A stretch of DNA of 34,537 nucleotides from an uncultured Bacteroidota bacterium (GCA_903881665.1 CAIRUC010000057.1:1-34537), one strand, 5' to 3'. Positions 6,631-14,942 are shown, counted from the first letter of the stretch. Translations and numbers: made by a program. Notes: generated by a model not told the origin, from the letters alone.

Positions 6631-9234
6631 ATGAAAATATTTATCGCCTTTTGTTTCATCCTCCTAACTACATCACTGCAAGCACAAATAAATGAAGAAT
6701 TTAATGACGGAAACTTTACACAAAATCCTACTTGGTCAGGAGATGCTTCGCAGTTCGCCATTAATGCTAATTACCAATTACAGTTAATCAGCGCAGGCAG
6801 CGATTCATCGTATATGAGTTTTAGTTCTCAGCAGAATGCCGCAGACAGCCTTCAATGGGAAATTTGGATACAACAAAGCTTTTCTCCTTCATCGCAGAAT
6901 TACGGCAGAATTTATTTGAGCAGCGACAATGCAAATCTCGAGTTACCGCTTAACGGATATTATATTCAATTAGGAGAATCGGGCAGTAACGATGCGCTAA
7001 CAATATTCAAGCAAACAGGATACATGTCGACACCCATTTGCAGAGGATTTGACGCTACAATTAGCAGTGCATTTACAGTTCGCATTAAAGTGATCAAAAC
7101 ATCCAACGGCGAATGGAAACTATATACAGACTATACGGGAGGGAGAAATTTTAATGAAGAAGCTACAGGCATCGATAATAGCCTAATCAACTTCACCTAT
7201 TTCGGAATAAAGGATGTATACACCAGTAGTAATGCAACGAAATTTTACTATGATCATATTTATGTTGGAGCATTCCTAGCTGACACATTAAAACCACGAA
7301 TAGCAAGCATTAACATTGTCGACAGCACAAAGGTACGAGTATACTTCACCGAAAAAATTAGAAATACAGATGCTAATAATCCTGCGCACTATTATATCAA
7401 CGGAAATATGGTTAGTTCGAGTATTCAAGATTCATCAATGACCAGTATACTATTAACGTCATCACAAATATTTGTTACTCCAAATGACTACCAGCTAACA
7501 GCCTACCAAATACATGATTTAGAAGGGAATTTAACGTTGATTGACAGCATCAATTTTAAATATTTAAAAACAGATATCATTTCGAAACATGATTTAATCA
7601 TCAATGAAATAATGAGTGACCCATCAGGGGCTAACAACTTACCTTTTGAAGAATACATTGAAATTTACAATCGTTCGCCAAAATACATCAACAGCATAGG
7701 TTACATTATTACTGATGGAAACACCGATGCGATATTACCAAGCGATACAATTGAGCCTGAAGGATACAGAGTATACTTCAACAATAGTCATGCAGTAGAA
7801 TTTGCACAATTTCAAATAAGCAATACAAAAGGGTTGGCAACATTTCCAGGTCTTAACAACGATGGAGACCATATCACATTAAAAGATCAGCAAGGGAATA
7901 CAATCGATAAAATCAGCTATTCACTTAACTCGTATCATGATAAAATAAAAGAAACGGGAGGATGGTCGATAGAGCGCAAAGATCCAGAATTTACATGCAT
8001 CAATGAAGAAAATTGGCAAGCCAGCAAAGACCACGATGGGGGCACTCCTGGAAAAGAAAATAGTGAAATAGTTGAATTCATCGACAACAAGCCTCCCGAC
8101 ATTCTTTATATAACGGTAACGGATAGCCTTAATATTGAAATTCACTATGATGAAGTGCCAGAGGCATCAGAAGCAAGCAGCATTCTAAACTATACAATAA
8201 ATGAAGGTAATGCTGTAATTGAGGCGAGAGCGAAAACCGAAGATGAATCAACCTACGTTCTCAAGTTAACACATCCAATGCAAAGGCAAATAATTTACAA
8301 ATTAAAGACCTCCAATATAAGTGACTGTACAGGCAACAAAATGCAAAACACAAACGAAATAAATTTCGGAATTGGAGAGGAAATAAGGAAAGGAGAATTA
8401 TTAATAAACGAGCTATTATTTAATCCTGCATACGGGCAATACGACTACATTGAACTATTTAACAATAGCAATAAAATAATTTCATTATCCAACTTAAAAC
8501 TAGCGCAAAACGATTTAATAACATCTGAAATAAAATCAACGAGCACCATCACAGTTGAAAAGCGAGTGGTTTGTCCTGGAGAATATTTAGTCATTAGCGA
8601 AAGCACCTCCTTCATGCACAACTACAAAAATTTTAGTCATAGGTGCGCCATACAAACCAATATTCCATCTATGAACGACGACGAAGGAGTCATTAGCCTA
8701 CTATCGCCAAGTATGGACGAAGTCGACAATTTCCATTATACAGAGAAGATGCAATATCCACTTTTGGCTAATGTAGAAGGAGTTTCACTAGAACGAATAA
8801 ATCCCAGCGGACCTAGTAATGATGGGGGTAATTGGCACAGCGCATCATATCAATGTGGGTTTGGAACACCAGGCAGCCTTAATTCACAATTGATATCAAA
8901 CACAGAAATAGTATATGGATTAACGATTGAACCTGCTATAATTTCGCCTGATAATGATGGGGAAAATGACATTGCAATGATAAAAGTGATTGACATTACA
9001 GGAACAGGCACCATCAATATACTTAATGAAAGCGGGAAGGAAATTAGGAAGATAGCAGAAGGAGAATACTTAGGAATAAACAACATCTATTTGTGGGATG
9101 GCAGCAACAAAACAGGATTGATAGTACCAGCGGGAATATACATTATAAGTGCAGAAATTATCGATGAAAAAGGCAATGTCTTACACTACAAAAAGCCTAT
9201 TGTAATTGCACAAAAAATAACGAATATTAAATAG
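6631..9234 (+). CDS. Large secreted lamin-tail-domain (LTD) protein with FlgD-like C-terminus
   Basis: 867 residues with a signal peptide (MKIFIAFCFILLTTSLQAQ, cleavage near residue 18). Residues about 20-215 form an N-terminal beta-rich domain that looks like a LamG/jelly-roll fold. About 218-310 is an Ig-like module, and about 320-440 is a first LTD beginning LIINEIMSDPSG with EEYIEIYNRS. A second Ig-like stretch follows, and a second LTD runs at about 587-735, beginning LLINELLFNPAYG with DYIELFNNS. Residues about 765-860 (ISPDNDGEND...IYLWDGSNKTG...VPAGIYI) resemble the FlgD/gliding-associated C-terminal Ig domain, which in this phylum often ends type IX-secreted proteins. LTD proteins of this kind are outer-surface or secreted, and some neighbour nucleases; no nuclease domain is present. 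Role unknown: adhesion or extracellular nucleic-acid association are both possible. Confidence 0.8.
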   Translation: MKIFIAFCFILLTTSLQAQINEEFNDGNFTQNPTWSGDASQFAINANYQLQLISAGSDSSYMSFSSQQNAADSLQWEIWIQQSFSPSSQNYGRIYLSSDNANLELPLNGYYIQLGESGSNDALTIFKQTGYMSTPICRGFDATISSAFTVRIKVIKTSNGEWKLYTDYTGGRNFNEEATGIDNSLINFTYFGIKDVYTSSNATKFYYDHIYVGAFLADTLKPRIASINIVDSTKVRVYFTEKIRNTDANNPAHYYINGNMVSSSIQDSSMTSILLTSSQIFVTPNDYQLTAYQIHDLEGNLTLIDSINFKYLKTDIISKHDLIINEIMSDPSGANNLPFEEYIEIYNRSPKYINSIGYIITDGNTDAILPSDTIEPEGYRVYFNNSHAVEFAQFQISNTKGLATFPGLNNDGDHITLKDQQGNTIDKISYSLNSYHDKIKETGGWSIERKDPEFTCINEENWQASKDHDGGTPGKENSEIVEFIDNKPPDILYITVTDSLNIEIHYDEVPEASEASSILNYTINEGNAVIEARAKTEDESTYVLKLTHPMQRQIIYKLKTSNISDCTGNKMQNTNEINFGIGEEIRKGELLINELLFNPAYGQYDYIELFNNSNKIISLSNLKLAQNDLITSEIKSTSTITVEKRVVCPGEYLVISESTSFMHNYKNFSHRCAIQTNIPSMNDDEGVISLLSPSMDEVDNFHYTEKMQYPLLANVEGVSLERINPSGPSNDGGNWHSASYQCGFGTPGSLNSQLISNTEIVYGLTIEPAIISPDNDGENDIAMIKVIDITGTGTINILNESGKEIRKIAEGEYLGINNIYLWDGSNKTGLIVPAGIYIISAEIIDEKGNVLHYKKPIVIAQKITNIK

Positions 9235-9288
9235 CTACTTATAGGAATGAGCAAATAGTACTTTCTAAAAAAGATCTACGAAAACCGA

Positions 9289-10851
9289 CTACAGTTTTAT
9301 TTCTTCCCCTTGTTTATTTTGAAAATGATACTCCATTAAATGATAAGAAGAAACAGGTTCAATTTTCAACCAGCGTTTGTACTTCTTAAACCATTTCCAT
9401 TGAAATGATTTCATGGTAAGCAATCCGTTTTTCAGAAAGGAAGCTAGGAAAGGGTGCACCTGCAAAGTTAAAGCAGGTTCATTTTGTTCTTCGCACAGAT
9501 AACGAATATTATTTTCTATATCATCTATAAGCAACATACTAGCTTTAATTTCGCCGGTACCATCGCAAGAAGGACATTTTTCTACGGTAATAATATTGGT
9601 TACAGGACGAACGCGTTCACGCGTAAGCTGAACCAAACCGAATTTACTTGGAGGCAATATAGTATGACGGGCGCGATCGAGTTTCATTTCATCACGTAAC
9701 GTATCAAAAAGCTCTTTACGGTGCAATGTGTTTTTCATGTCGATAAAATCGATCACTACGATTCCACCCATATCACGCAATCGAAGTTGACGAGCAATTT
9801 CTTTTGCAGCTGCAATATTTACACTAAGTGCATTACTCTCCTGATTATCTTGAGCACCTTTATTTCTTCCGCCAGAATTAACATCAATAACATGAAGTGC
9901 TTCGGTATGTTCAATAACCAAGTAAGAGCCGCCGCTAAGAGTAACCGTTTTACCAAAGAGCGATTTAATTTGTTTGTCGACGCCAAAATTTTCAAAAACA
10001 GGCATCTTCCCTTTATACAGTTTTACAATTTCAACCTGATCGGGAGCGATACTTCGTATATAGCTTTTTATTTCTTCTGCTAGGGAAGCATCATTTACTT
10101 GAATACTGTTAAAATTAGGATTCAGCAAGTCGCGCAGGATGGTAGAAGTACGATTCATCTCCCCCAAAATTTTGGTAGGAGGCTCCGACGTCTTCAACAT
10201 TTCATGCAGCGATACCCAGCGAGAGCAAAGATCTTGAATATCGGCATCAAGATCGGCTACCTTTTTCCCTTCGGCAACTGTTCGAACGATGATACCAAAA
10301 TTACGAGGTTTAATTGACTGGGCTAAGCGCTTGAGGCGTTGACGTTCAACAGAACTCTTGATTTTTTGGGAAACCGAAACAATATCAGAGAAAGGAACCA
10401 GCACAACGAATCGGCCGGCAAAAGAAAGTTCGGAAGAAATACGAGGACCTTTTGTAGAAATAGGCTCTTTTGCAATCTGAACAATTATGTTCATGTTTTG
10501 CGTAAGCACCTGTCCAACTTTACCTGCCTTATTAATATCAGGCTCTATTTCAAAATCATTGAGCAAAGCCTCTGACTGGCTACCCGACACTGTTGTTTTC
10601 ATAAACTTCAACAACGAATGCACTTGGGGGCCTAAATCGAGATAATGCAAGAAGGCATCCTTTTCATAGCCGATATCTACGAAAGCGGCATTAAGAGAAG
10701 GCATGAGTTTCTTTACGCGACCTAAATAGATATCTCCTACAGAGAAGCTGTTTTCTTTCTTCTCTTTATTCAATTCCACAAGTCGCTTATCTTCTACTAA
10801 GGCAATAGTTACCTCTGATGACGATGCGTCAATTATTAATTCACTGTTCAA
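9289..10851 (-). CDS. rng: Ribonuclease E/G family endoribonuclease
   Basis: 520 residues, the length of RNase G-type enzymes without the long RNase E C-terminal scaffold. Residues 35-125 hold the S1 RNA-binding domain (GDIYLGRVKKLMPSLNAAFVDIG). The catalytic core shows HVIDVNSGG with metal-binding Asp323 and VVIDFIDM with Asp368. CPSC at 426-429 is the zinc-link that joins subunits in RNase E/G. It cleaves single-stranded AU-rich RNA in rRNA maturation and mRNA decay. The N-terminus MNSELIIDASSSEVTIAL matches the family, yet its first codon is TTG (10849-10851). A stop lies four codons upstream and the first in-frame ATG is codon 50, so a TTG start is required. The gene ends 54 bases from the convergent LTD gene. 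A 42-base palindrome lies about 100 bases upstream of the start. Confidence 0.92.
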   Translation of the reverse strand: MNSELIIDASSSEVTIALVEDKRLVELNKEKKENSFSVGDIYLGRVKKLMPSLNAAFVDIGYEKDAFLHYLDLGPQVHSLLKFMKTTVSGSQSEALLNDFEIEPDINKAGKVGQVLTQNMNIIVQIAKEPISTKGPRISSELSFAGRFVVLVPFSDIVSVSQKIKSSVERQRLKRLAQSIKPRNFGIIVRTVAEGKKVADLDADIQDLCSRWVSLHEMLKTSEPPTKILGEMNRTSTILRDLLNPNFNSIQVNDASLAEEIKSYIRSIAPDQVEIVKLYKGKMPVFENFGVDKQIKSLFGKTVTLSGGSYLVIEHTEALHVIDVNSGGRNKGAQDNQESNALSVNIAAAKEIARQLRLRDMGGIVVIDFIDMKNTLHRKELFDTLRDEMKLDRARHTILPPSKFGLVQLTRERVRPVTNIITVEKCPSCDGTGEIKASMLLIDDIENNIRYLCEEQNEPALTLQVHPFLASFLKNGLLTMKSFQWKWFKKYKRWLKIEPVSSYHLMEYHFQNKQGEEIKL

Positions 10852-10951
10852 GCCGAAAGATTATTTAGGCTGAATACAAAATTCCGTATTAAGCACTGCG
10901 TGTTTAATTTGACATCCATCAAACTAAAACGAAAGTCAATGCATAGCAATA

Positions 10952-10993
10952 CATTACCCGTTTCATTAATTTAAATTAATAAAACGGGCAATG
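10952..10993. repeat. 42-base near-perfect palindrome upstream of rng
   Basis: The outer arms are CATTACCCGTTT (10952-10963) and AAACGGGCAATG (10982-10993), 11 of 12 pairing. One mismatched pair separates them from the inner perfect palindrome ATTAATTTAAATTAAT (10965-10980). No T-run follows on either strand, so it is not a standard intrinsic terminator. It lies between the stop of the small basic peptide gene and the rng start, in the transcript shared by both if they are cotranscribed. Confidence 0.7.
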
Positions 10994-11015
10994 TTGGCCG
11001 GAAGATTACACCGGA

Positions 11016-11111
11016 CTATCTGTTTTTCTTTTTATGACGATTTTTTCTCAAACGTTTTTTACGCTTGTGAGTAGCCATTTTATGACGTTTACGCTTTTTA
11101 CCGGAAGGCAT
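11016..11111 (-). CDS. Tiny basic AURKAIP1/COX24-domain peptide (mS38/bS22-like ribosomal protein)
   Basis: 31 residues starting MPSGKKRKRHKMATHKRKKR and ending LRKNRHKKKNR, nearly all Lys, Arg or His. This matches the very short AURKAIP1/COX24-domain proteins annotated throughout Bacteroidota. They are related to the mitochondrial small-subunit protein mS38 and, by the same motif, to mycobacterial bS22, which lies near the decoding site. ATG at 11109-11111, TAG at 11016-11018. It lies 35 bases downstream of the TPR gene stop on the same strand, and 164 bases before the rng start. The domain name is from memory of the family; the peptide itself is read directly. Its size makes it easy for gene finders to miss. 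Confidence 0.85.
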   Translation of the reverse strand: MPSGKKRKRHKMATHKRKKRLRKNRHKKKNR

Positions 11112-11146
11112 AGTAATAAATTTTATTCGTTAGAAATTAAGTTAAT

Positions 11147-11995
11147 TCAATTTGACTCATTCTTCCCTTTCTTTAGATCGGAAATGATCTTTTTTACCTC
11201 TTGAGCTGCTTGGGGATCATTTGTATTTTTCACAAACGACTCATAATAACCAACTGCTTTATCAGGTTCACTTTTAGAAACGTAGATCTGACCAAGGTAG
11301 AAATACATTTCGGAACGTTTCGGATTTATTTCAAGAACTTTTTTAAAGCGTTCGATTGCTTTATCTAATTGTCCTGACTTCACAGACAACATTCCCAAGT
11401 CATACTGCGCCATTTCATGTTCAGGGTTTTTGCTCACTACTTCACGCAGCAGCAGAATGCCCTTCATTGGCTCACCGGTTCCTTCGGCATAGCAAGCACC
11501 TAGGTCGGTTTTAGCATTGAGGTTTTCAGGATTTATCTCGATAACCTTATTATAATTCGCAATCGCCCTTTTCACCATCATTCCTCGCAATGAAGAATCA
11601 CCGGCCATTTTAAAGGCATCGAAATAACGATAAGCTGCATCGAGATAACTCAATTCAGTTTTTTGAACCGACGATTTTTTCTCGAACCATATTGCTGCTG
11701 CTGCAGGAATTTTCTGATTATCCCAGAATCTTCCTATCTGATCAAGCAATGCTGTATCCTTTTCTCCATTCTTTTTCAATGCATCCTCCAACATTCGGAG
11801 TATCGGCAATTGAGTAGAATCAATAGAAGAAGAAGCACTTTGCAACAAGGCCGTTTCGTCGAGTCCACCACTTAAAACCTGAGCTGAGTCCTTCGGTTTT
11901 GTTTTCATATTTACCTGTGAAGGCATCATATAAATAACAATAGACAACAGCAATGCAGCTGCTACTATTATTACGTGCAACCGGTAGGGCTTCAT
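11147..11995 (-). CDS. Membrane-anchored tetratricopeptide-repeat protein
   Basis: 282 residues. One hydrophobic segment at about 7-25 (HVIIVAAALLLSIVIYMMP) anchors the protein, with the remainder presumably in the periplasm. Residues about 125-270 hold at least three TPR units, recognisable by NYNKVIEINPENLNAKTDLGACY, MAQYDLGMLSVKSGQLDKAIERFKKVLEINP and MYFYLGQIYVSKSEPDKAVGYYESF taken in turn. TPRs mediate protein-protein contacts, so it is likely a scaffold; partner unknown. The ATG at 11993-11995 lies 5 bases past the HU stop, so the two are almost surely cotranscribed and may be translationally coupled. No enzymatic motif is visible. The HU-TPR-basic peptide-RNase E/G order is typical of the phylum's conserved block as I recall it. 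Confidence 0.82.
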   Translation of the reverse strand: MKPYRLHVIIVAAALLLSIVIYMMPSQVNMKTKPKDSAQVLSGGLDETALLQSASSSIDSTQLPILRMLEDALKKNGEKDTALLDQIGRFWDNQKIPAAAAIWFEKKSSVQKTELSYLDAAYRYFDAFKMAGDSSLRGMMVKRAIANYNKVIEINPENLNAKTDLGACYAEGTGEPMKGILLLREVVSKNPEHEMAQYDLGMLSVKSGQLDKAIERFKKVLEINPKRSEMYFYLGQIYVSKSEPDKAVGYYESFVKNTNDPQAAQEVKKIISDLKKGKNESN

Positions 11996-12000
11996 TCAGC

Positions 12001-12303
12001 TTACGGTTGAGTCACTTTTTTTACATGAGCATTTTTCACACGCTCAGTGAACGTTTTCGCCGGTTTGAACGCCGGGATATAATGTTCAGGAATAATAATC
12101 GTAGCATTTTTTGTGATGATACGACCGGTTTTCTTAGCACGCTTCTTTACTATGAAGCTGCCAAAACCACGCAGGTATACATTCTCGTCGTTAATGAGTG
12201 AGTTGCGAACAACTTTCATCATTGATTCGATGGTCTGCTGTACAGCCACCTTCTCGATGCCTGTCTTTGTAGAAATCTCGTTTACTAATTCTGCTTTCGT
12301 CAT
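12001..12303 (-). CDS. HU/IHF family DNA-binding protein
   Basis: 100 residues from the ATG at 12301-12303; the frame extends upstream only to a TTG and past the likely promoter. MTKAELVNEISTKTGIEKVAV is the classic HU N-terminal helix pair. LRGFGSFIVKKRAKKTGRI (about 44-62) is the start of the beta-arm that grips bent DNA, and FKPAKTF (79-85) is the conserved C-terminal element. The tip normally reading GRNPxTG is here RAKKTGR, a common divergence. It compacts and bends the chromosome as a dimer. The gene is divergent from mutY with 109 bases between starts, where both have a -7 element. Confidence 0.92.
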   Translation of the reverse strand: MTKAELVNEISTKTGIEKVAVQQTIESMMKVVRNSLINDENVYLRGFGSFIVKKRAKKTGRIITKNATIIIPEHYIPAFKPAKTFTERVKNAHVKKVTQP

Positions 12304-12345
12304 GATGACAACTATATTAAGATAGGGTTTTCCTATAATGGGCTG

Positions 12346-12375
12346 CAAAGATATGCTTTCTAACTGAAATACAAA
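12346..12375 (-). promoter_or_regulatory. Two-element Bacteroidota promoter for the HU gene
   Basis: On the minus strand TTTG (12375-12372) is the -33 element and TATCTTTG (12353-12346) matches the -7 consensus TAnnTTTG, 18 bases apart. Expected leader about 36 bases. Confidence 0.6.
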
Positions 12376-12387
12376 ATATTAATTCAT

Positions 12388-12395
12388 TACTTTTG
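12388..12395 (+). promoter_or_regulatory. Bacteroidota -7 element TACTTTTG for mutY
   Basis: TACTTTTG fits TAnnTTTG and ends 17 bases before the mutY ATG. The -33 position has no TTTG. It is back-to-back with the HU promoter, so the two RNA polymerase footprints would overlap. Confidence 0.45.
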
Positions 12396-12412
12396 AGCCC
12401 GTTACGATATTT

Positions 12413-13477
12413 ATGAAGGCATTCAAAGGGGTTTTGCGGATTTGGTACCTAAAAAACCGACGGGAATTACCCTGGCGAGAGACCTCCGACCCCTATCTTA
12501 TCTGGCTGTCAGAGATCATTTTACAACAAACTAGGGTAGATCAAGGGCTGCCTTATTGGCTTCGATTTGCAACTACTTTTCCAACCATTACCGATTTAGC
12601 AAATGCACCTGAAGAACAGATTATGCGGATGTGGCAGGGACTTGGATATTATTCACGAGCCCGTAATTTGCATACTGCAGCGAAGCAGATTGCGAGCGAT
12701 TTCAACCATCGATTTCCTTCTAACTATCATGATATCAAGCTATTGAAAGGAGTTGGGGATTATACAGCTGCTGCCATTGCTTCTTTTGCATTTAATTTAC
12801 CACATGCAGTAGTAGATGGCAATGTTTACCGATTTCTTTCTCGACTTTTTGGAATTGAGACTCCCATCGACAGCACAGAAGGGAAAAAAAGCTTTGCCGA
12901 ATTAGCCCAAAAACTATTAGATGAGAAAGAACCCGGCTTGCATAATCAGGCAATTATGGAATTTGGCGCCCTGCATTGCAAACCAATAAATCCTGATTGC
13001 GAAAACTGCCCATTTAATCACAACTGCTTAGCCTTAAAAAATCAAAAAGTCAACATTTTACCGATAAAGTCCAAGAAAACAAAGGTCCGCGATCGCCATT
13101 TTAACTTTGTAATAATTGATGACGGCCGCAAAACTATAGTGGGAAAGCGTAATGCTAAGGATATATGGCAGGGACTTTTTCAATTTCCTTTAATTGAAAC
13201 GAAGATGAAAAGAAATATAAATACGGAGGAAGTGATTTCGTTTGTTCGTGAAGTTTCAGGTGCAAAAGAAATAACCCTCATTAAAAAAAGCAGCCTGATA
13301 AAGCATTTGCTATCGCATCAAACTTTATATTGTTATTTCTGGTGGACCAATACCAATACGCTACGCAAGAAATCGATCTCGGCGGCGTATCAAATGATAA
13401 ACATCGACTTGCTCGACACAATAGGAATGCCTCAGTTAATTGTAAAATACTTACTAGATAATGAAATAATTGACTAG
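12413..13477 (+). CDS. mutY: A/G-specific adenine DNA glycosylase
   Basis: 354 residues. It removes adenine mispaired with 8-oxoguanine, preventing G-to-T transversions. Visible features are LPWRETSDPYLIWLSEIILQ with catalytic Glu34, the helix-hairpin-helix LKGVGDYTAAAI at 111-122 and catalytic Asp135 in VVDGNV. The iron-sulfur loop is Cys189-X6-Cys196-X2-Cys199-X5-Cys205. Residues about 225-350 form the MutT-like C-terminal domain that senses 8-oxoG; conservation is weaker there, as usual. The ATG at 12413 matches the family start. HU-mutY-ssb order is the conserved arrangement of this phylum. Confidence 0.95.
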   Translation: MKAFKGVLRIWYLKNRRELPWRETSDPYLIWLSEIILQQTRVDQGLPYWLRFATTFPTITDLANAPEEQIMRMWQGLGYYSRARNLHTAAKQIASDFNHRFPSNYHDIKLLKGVGDYTAAAIASFAFNLPHAVVDGNVYRFLSRLFGIETPIDSTEGKKSFAELAQKLLDEKEPGLHNQAIMEFGALHCKPINPDCENCPFNHNCLALKNQKVNILPIKSKKTKVRDRHFNFVIIDDGRKTIVGKRNAKDIWQGLFQFPLIETKMKRNINTEEVISFVREVSGAKEITLIKKSSLIKHLLSHQTLYCYFWWTNTNTLRKKSISAAYQMINIDLLDTIGMPQLIVKYLLDNEIID

Positions 13478-13533
13478 TCTACAATTTTCTAAAGCTTAGA
13501 AATATGGTCAAAAGCGAGAATTTCACAAGAAAC

Positions 13534-13563
13534 TTTGTTGGGTAACAGGAAATGTTAACTTTG
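13534..13563 (+). promoter_or_regulatory. Two-element Bacteroidota promoter for ssb
   Basis: TTTG at 13534-13537 and TAACTTTG at 13556-13563 are separated by 18 bases, the same spacing as the HU promoter. Expected start of transcription near 13569, giving a leader of about 58 bases. Confidence 0.6.
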
Positions 13564-13626
13564 CCTTATAAGGAATCCAAAATCAGTTCAGAAGAAGCTA
13601 ATTAGAACCAACAAAAAATCAAGACG

Positions 13627-14043
13627 ATGTCGGGAGTAAATAAAGTATTTTTAATCGGCAACCTGGGCAAGGACCCTGAGTTCCGACATATGGAGGGAGG
13701 CGTAATGGTTGCTAAATTCCCTTTAGCCACGACCGAATACTTTAAAAACAAGGAAGGGCTGCGACAAGACCAAACTGAGTGGCATAATATTGTTTTATGG
13801 AGAGGCTTAGCGGAAGCGGCGGAAAAGTTACAACTTCGCAAGGGTCATATGGTTTTTATTGAAGGAAAACTTAGAACGAGAAACTGGGAAAAGGATGGGA
13901 TTAAACGTTATGCCACTGAAATAATAGCAGAAAATATGACCATGCTAAGCAAACGTGAGCCGGGAAATGGCGGCAATGGCGATCAAGAACAGGGGAATGA
14001 CAGTCCGCATATTGGCGATATGGGTGGCGATCTTCCATTTTAA
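13627..14043 (+). CDS. ssb: Single-stranded DNA-binding protein
   Basis: 138 residues. Residues 1-108 are the OB-fold of bacterial SSB: NKVFLIGNLGKDPEFRH, VAKFPLATTEYF, EWHNIVLWRGLAEAAEKL and IEGKLRTRNWEKDG. A glycine/asparagine-rich linker (about 110-130) leads to the acidic tip GGDLPF, the peptide that recruits partner proteins. It works as a tetramer on single-stranded DNA in replication and repair. It has its own promoter and a terminator right after the stop, so it is probably monocistronic. In many relatives gldE follows; here gldD follows directly. Confidence 0.96.
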   Translation: MSGVNKVFLIGNLGKDPEFRHMEGGVMVAKFPLATTEYFKNKEGLRQDQTEWHNIVLWRGLAEAAEKLQLRKGHMVFIEGKLRTRNWEKDGIKRYATEIIAENMTMLSKREPGNGGNGDQEQGNDSPHIGDMGGDLPF

Positions 14044-14064
14044 AAATACTTATCAATAAAACAC

Positions 14065-14090
14065 AAAGGCGCTTCATGGGTGCCTTTTTT
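14065..14090 (+). terminator. Rho-independent terminator after ssb
   Basis: AAAGGC (14065-14070), an 11-base loop, GCCTTT and a continuing T-run to 14090. It begins 22 bases past the ssb stop. It makes ssb and gldD separate transcripts. Confidence 0.75.
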
Positions 14091-14121
14091 TATGCTTCAT
14101 ATAAAATTGCATCTTTGCATC

Positions 14122-14703
14122 ATGCGTTATTTAATTTCACTTCTGATTATCGGCACAGCAATGCTCTTTTCTTCGTGTAACAACGAAGATTCTGAGGGCA
14201 CTCCTAAGCCTAGAGGTTATTATAGGATTGATTTTCCGAAACATACTTATAAAAAATTTGAGCCTGCCACCTGCCCTTTTAGCTTTGAAATTCCAGACTA
14301 TGCAATTGCTGCAGCTGACACAAATGGAACATCAGAACCGTGCTGGTATTATTTAATTTTTCCGCGATTTAATGGAGAAATTTATATCACCTACAAATCG
14401 CTTAAAGGGGATTTACGGAATTTTACAGAAGACACAAGAGCATTAGTTTATAAACATACTGCTAAGGCGAGTTCAATTAACGAAAAAGTACTTAATTTCG
14501 GAAATGGGGTAAGCGGAATATTTTATGATATAGGAGGAGATGCAGCATCACCTACTCAATTTTTTGTAACGGATAGTGACAAACATTTTTTGAGAGGATC
14601 ATTATATTTTAATGCACCTCCTAATTCAGACAGTATTGCCCCAGTTGTTAAATACATAAAAGAAGATTTGCTTCACTTACTTAAAACTGTAAAGTGGAAA
14701 TAA
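14122..14703 (+). CDS. gldD: Gliding motility / type IX secretion lipoprotein GldD
   Basis: 193 residues from the ATG at 14122. A GTG 42 bases earlier lies in the ssb terminator and is unlikely. A lipoprotein signal ends in LFSSC with Cys19. The mature start has the GldD hallmark TPKPRGYYRIDFP, followed by CPFSFEIPDYA, CWYYLIFPRFNGEIYITYK and the C-terminal RGSLYFNAPPNSDSIAPVVKYIKEDL. GldD is required for gliding in Flavobacterium johnsoniae and is linked to assembly of the type IX secretion/gliding apparatus; its precise role is unknown. Its usual upstream partner gldE is not here. CATCTTTG, one base off the -7 consensus, ends 4 bases before the ATG. Confidence 0.9.
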   Translation: MRYLISLLIIGTAMLFSSCNNEDSEGTPKPRGYYRIDFPKHTYKKFEPATCPFSFEIPDYAIAAADTNGTSEPCWYYLIFPRFNGEIYITYKSLKGDLRNFTEDTRALVYKHTAKASSINEKVLNFGNGVSGIFYDIGGDAASPTQFFVTDSDKHFLRGSLYFNAPPNSDSIAPVVKYIKEDLLHLLKTVKWK

Positions 14704-14942
14704 AGCGCTCGGCCTATTCAGTACTTCAAAATATAATTACTATTTTTCTTCAACCCTTTTATGATCTAGATACTTACCGTAGCTATTGTAAATTTACACC
14801 TCATCTATCGCAAAGTATTAAAAGAGTATAATATTTATTCAACGATAAAAAATATTGAAAACACGAACAGCAATCGTTTTTTAGTTTTGCTTAATTATTT
14901 TTTCTGTTAAAAAATCGGATTAAATTACTGATAGGAAATAGA

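Noticed and set aside
6510..6761. 83-codon minus-strand frame crossing the start of the LTD gene
   Set aside because: Overlaps the signal peptide region of a much better supported gene and lacks any domain.
9721..10083. 120-codon plus-strand frame inside rng
   Set aside because: Antisense to a conserved RNase E/G core; no family resemblance.
14080..14121. Longer GldD with a GTG start at 14080
   Set aside because: The extra 14 codons come from the ssb terminator, and the ATG at 14122 gives a proper lipoprotein signal.
14704..14942. Inverted AACGAT/ATCGTT pair followed by T-run as terminator for gldD
   Set aside because: Six-base stem with a loop of more than 20 bases is too weak to call.
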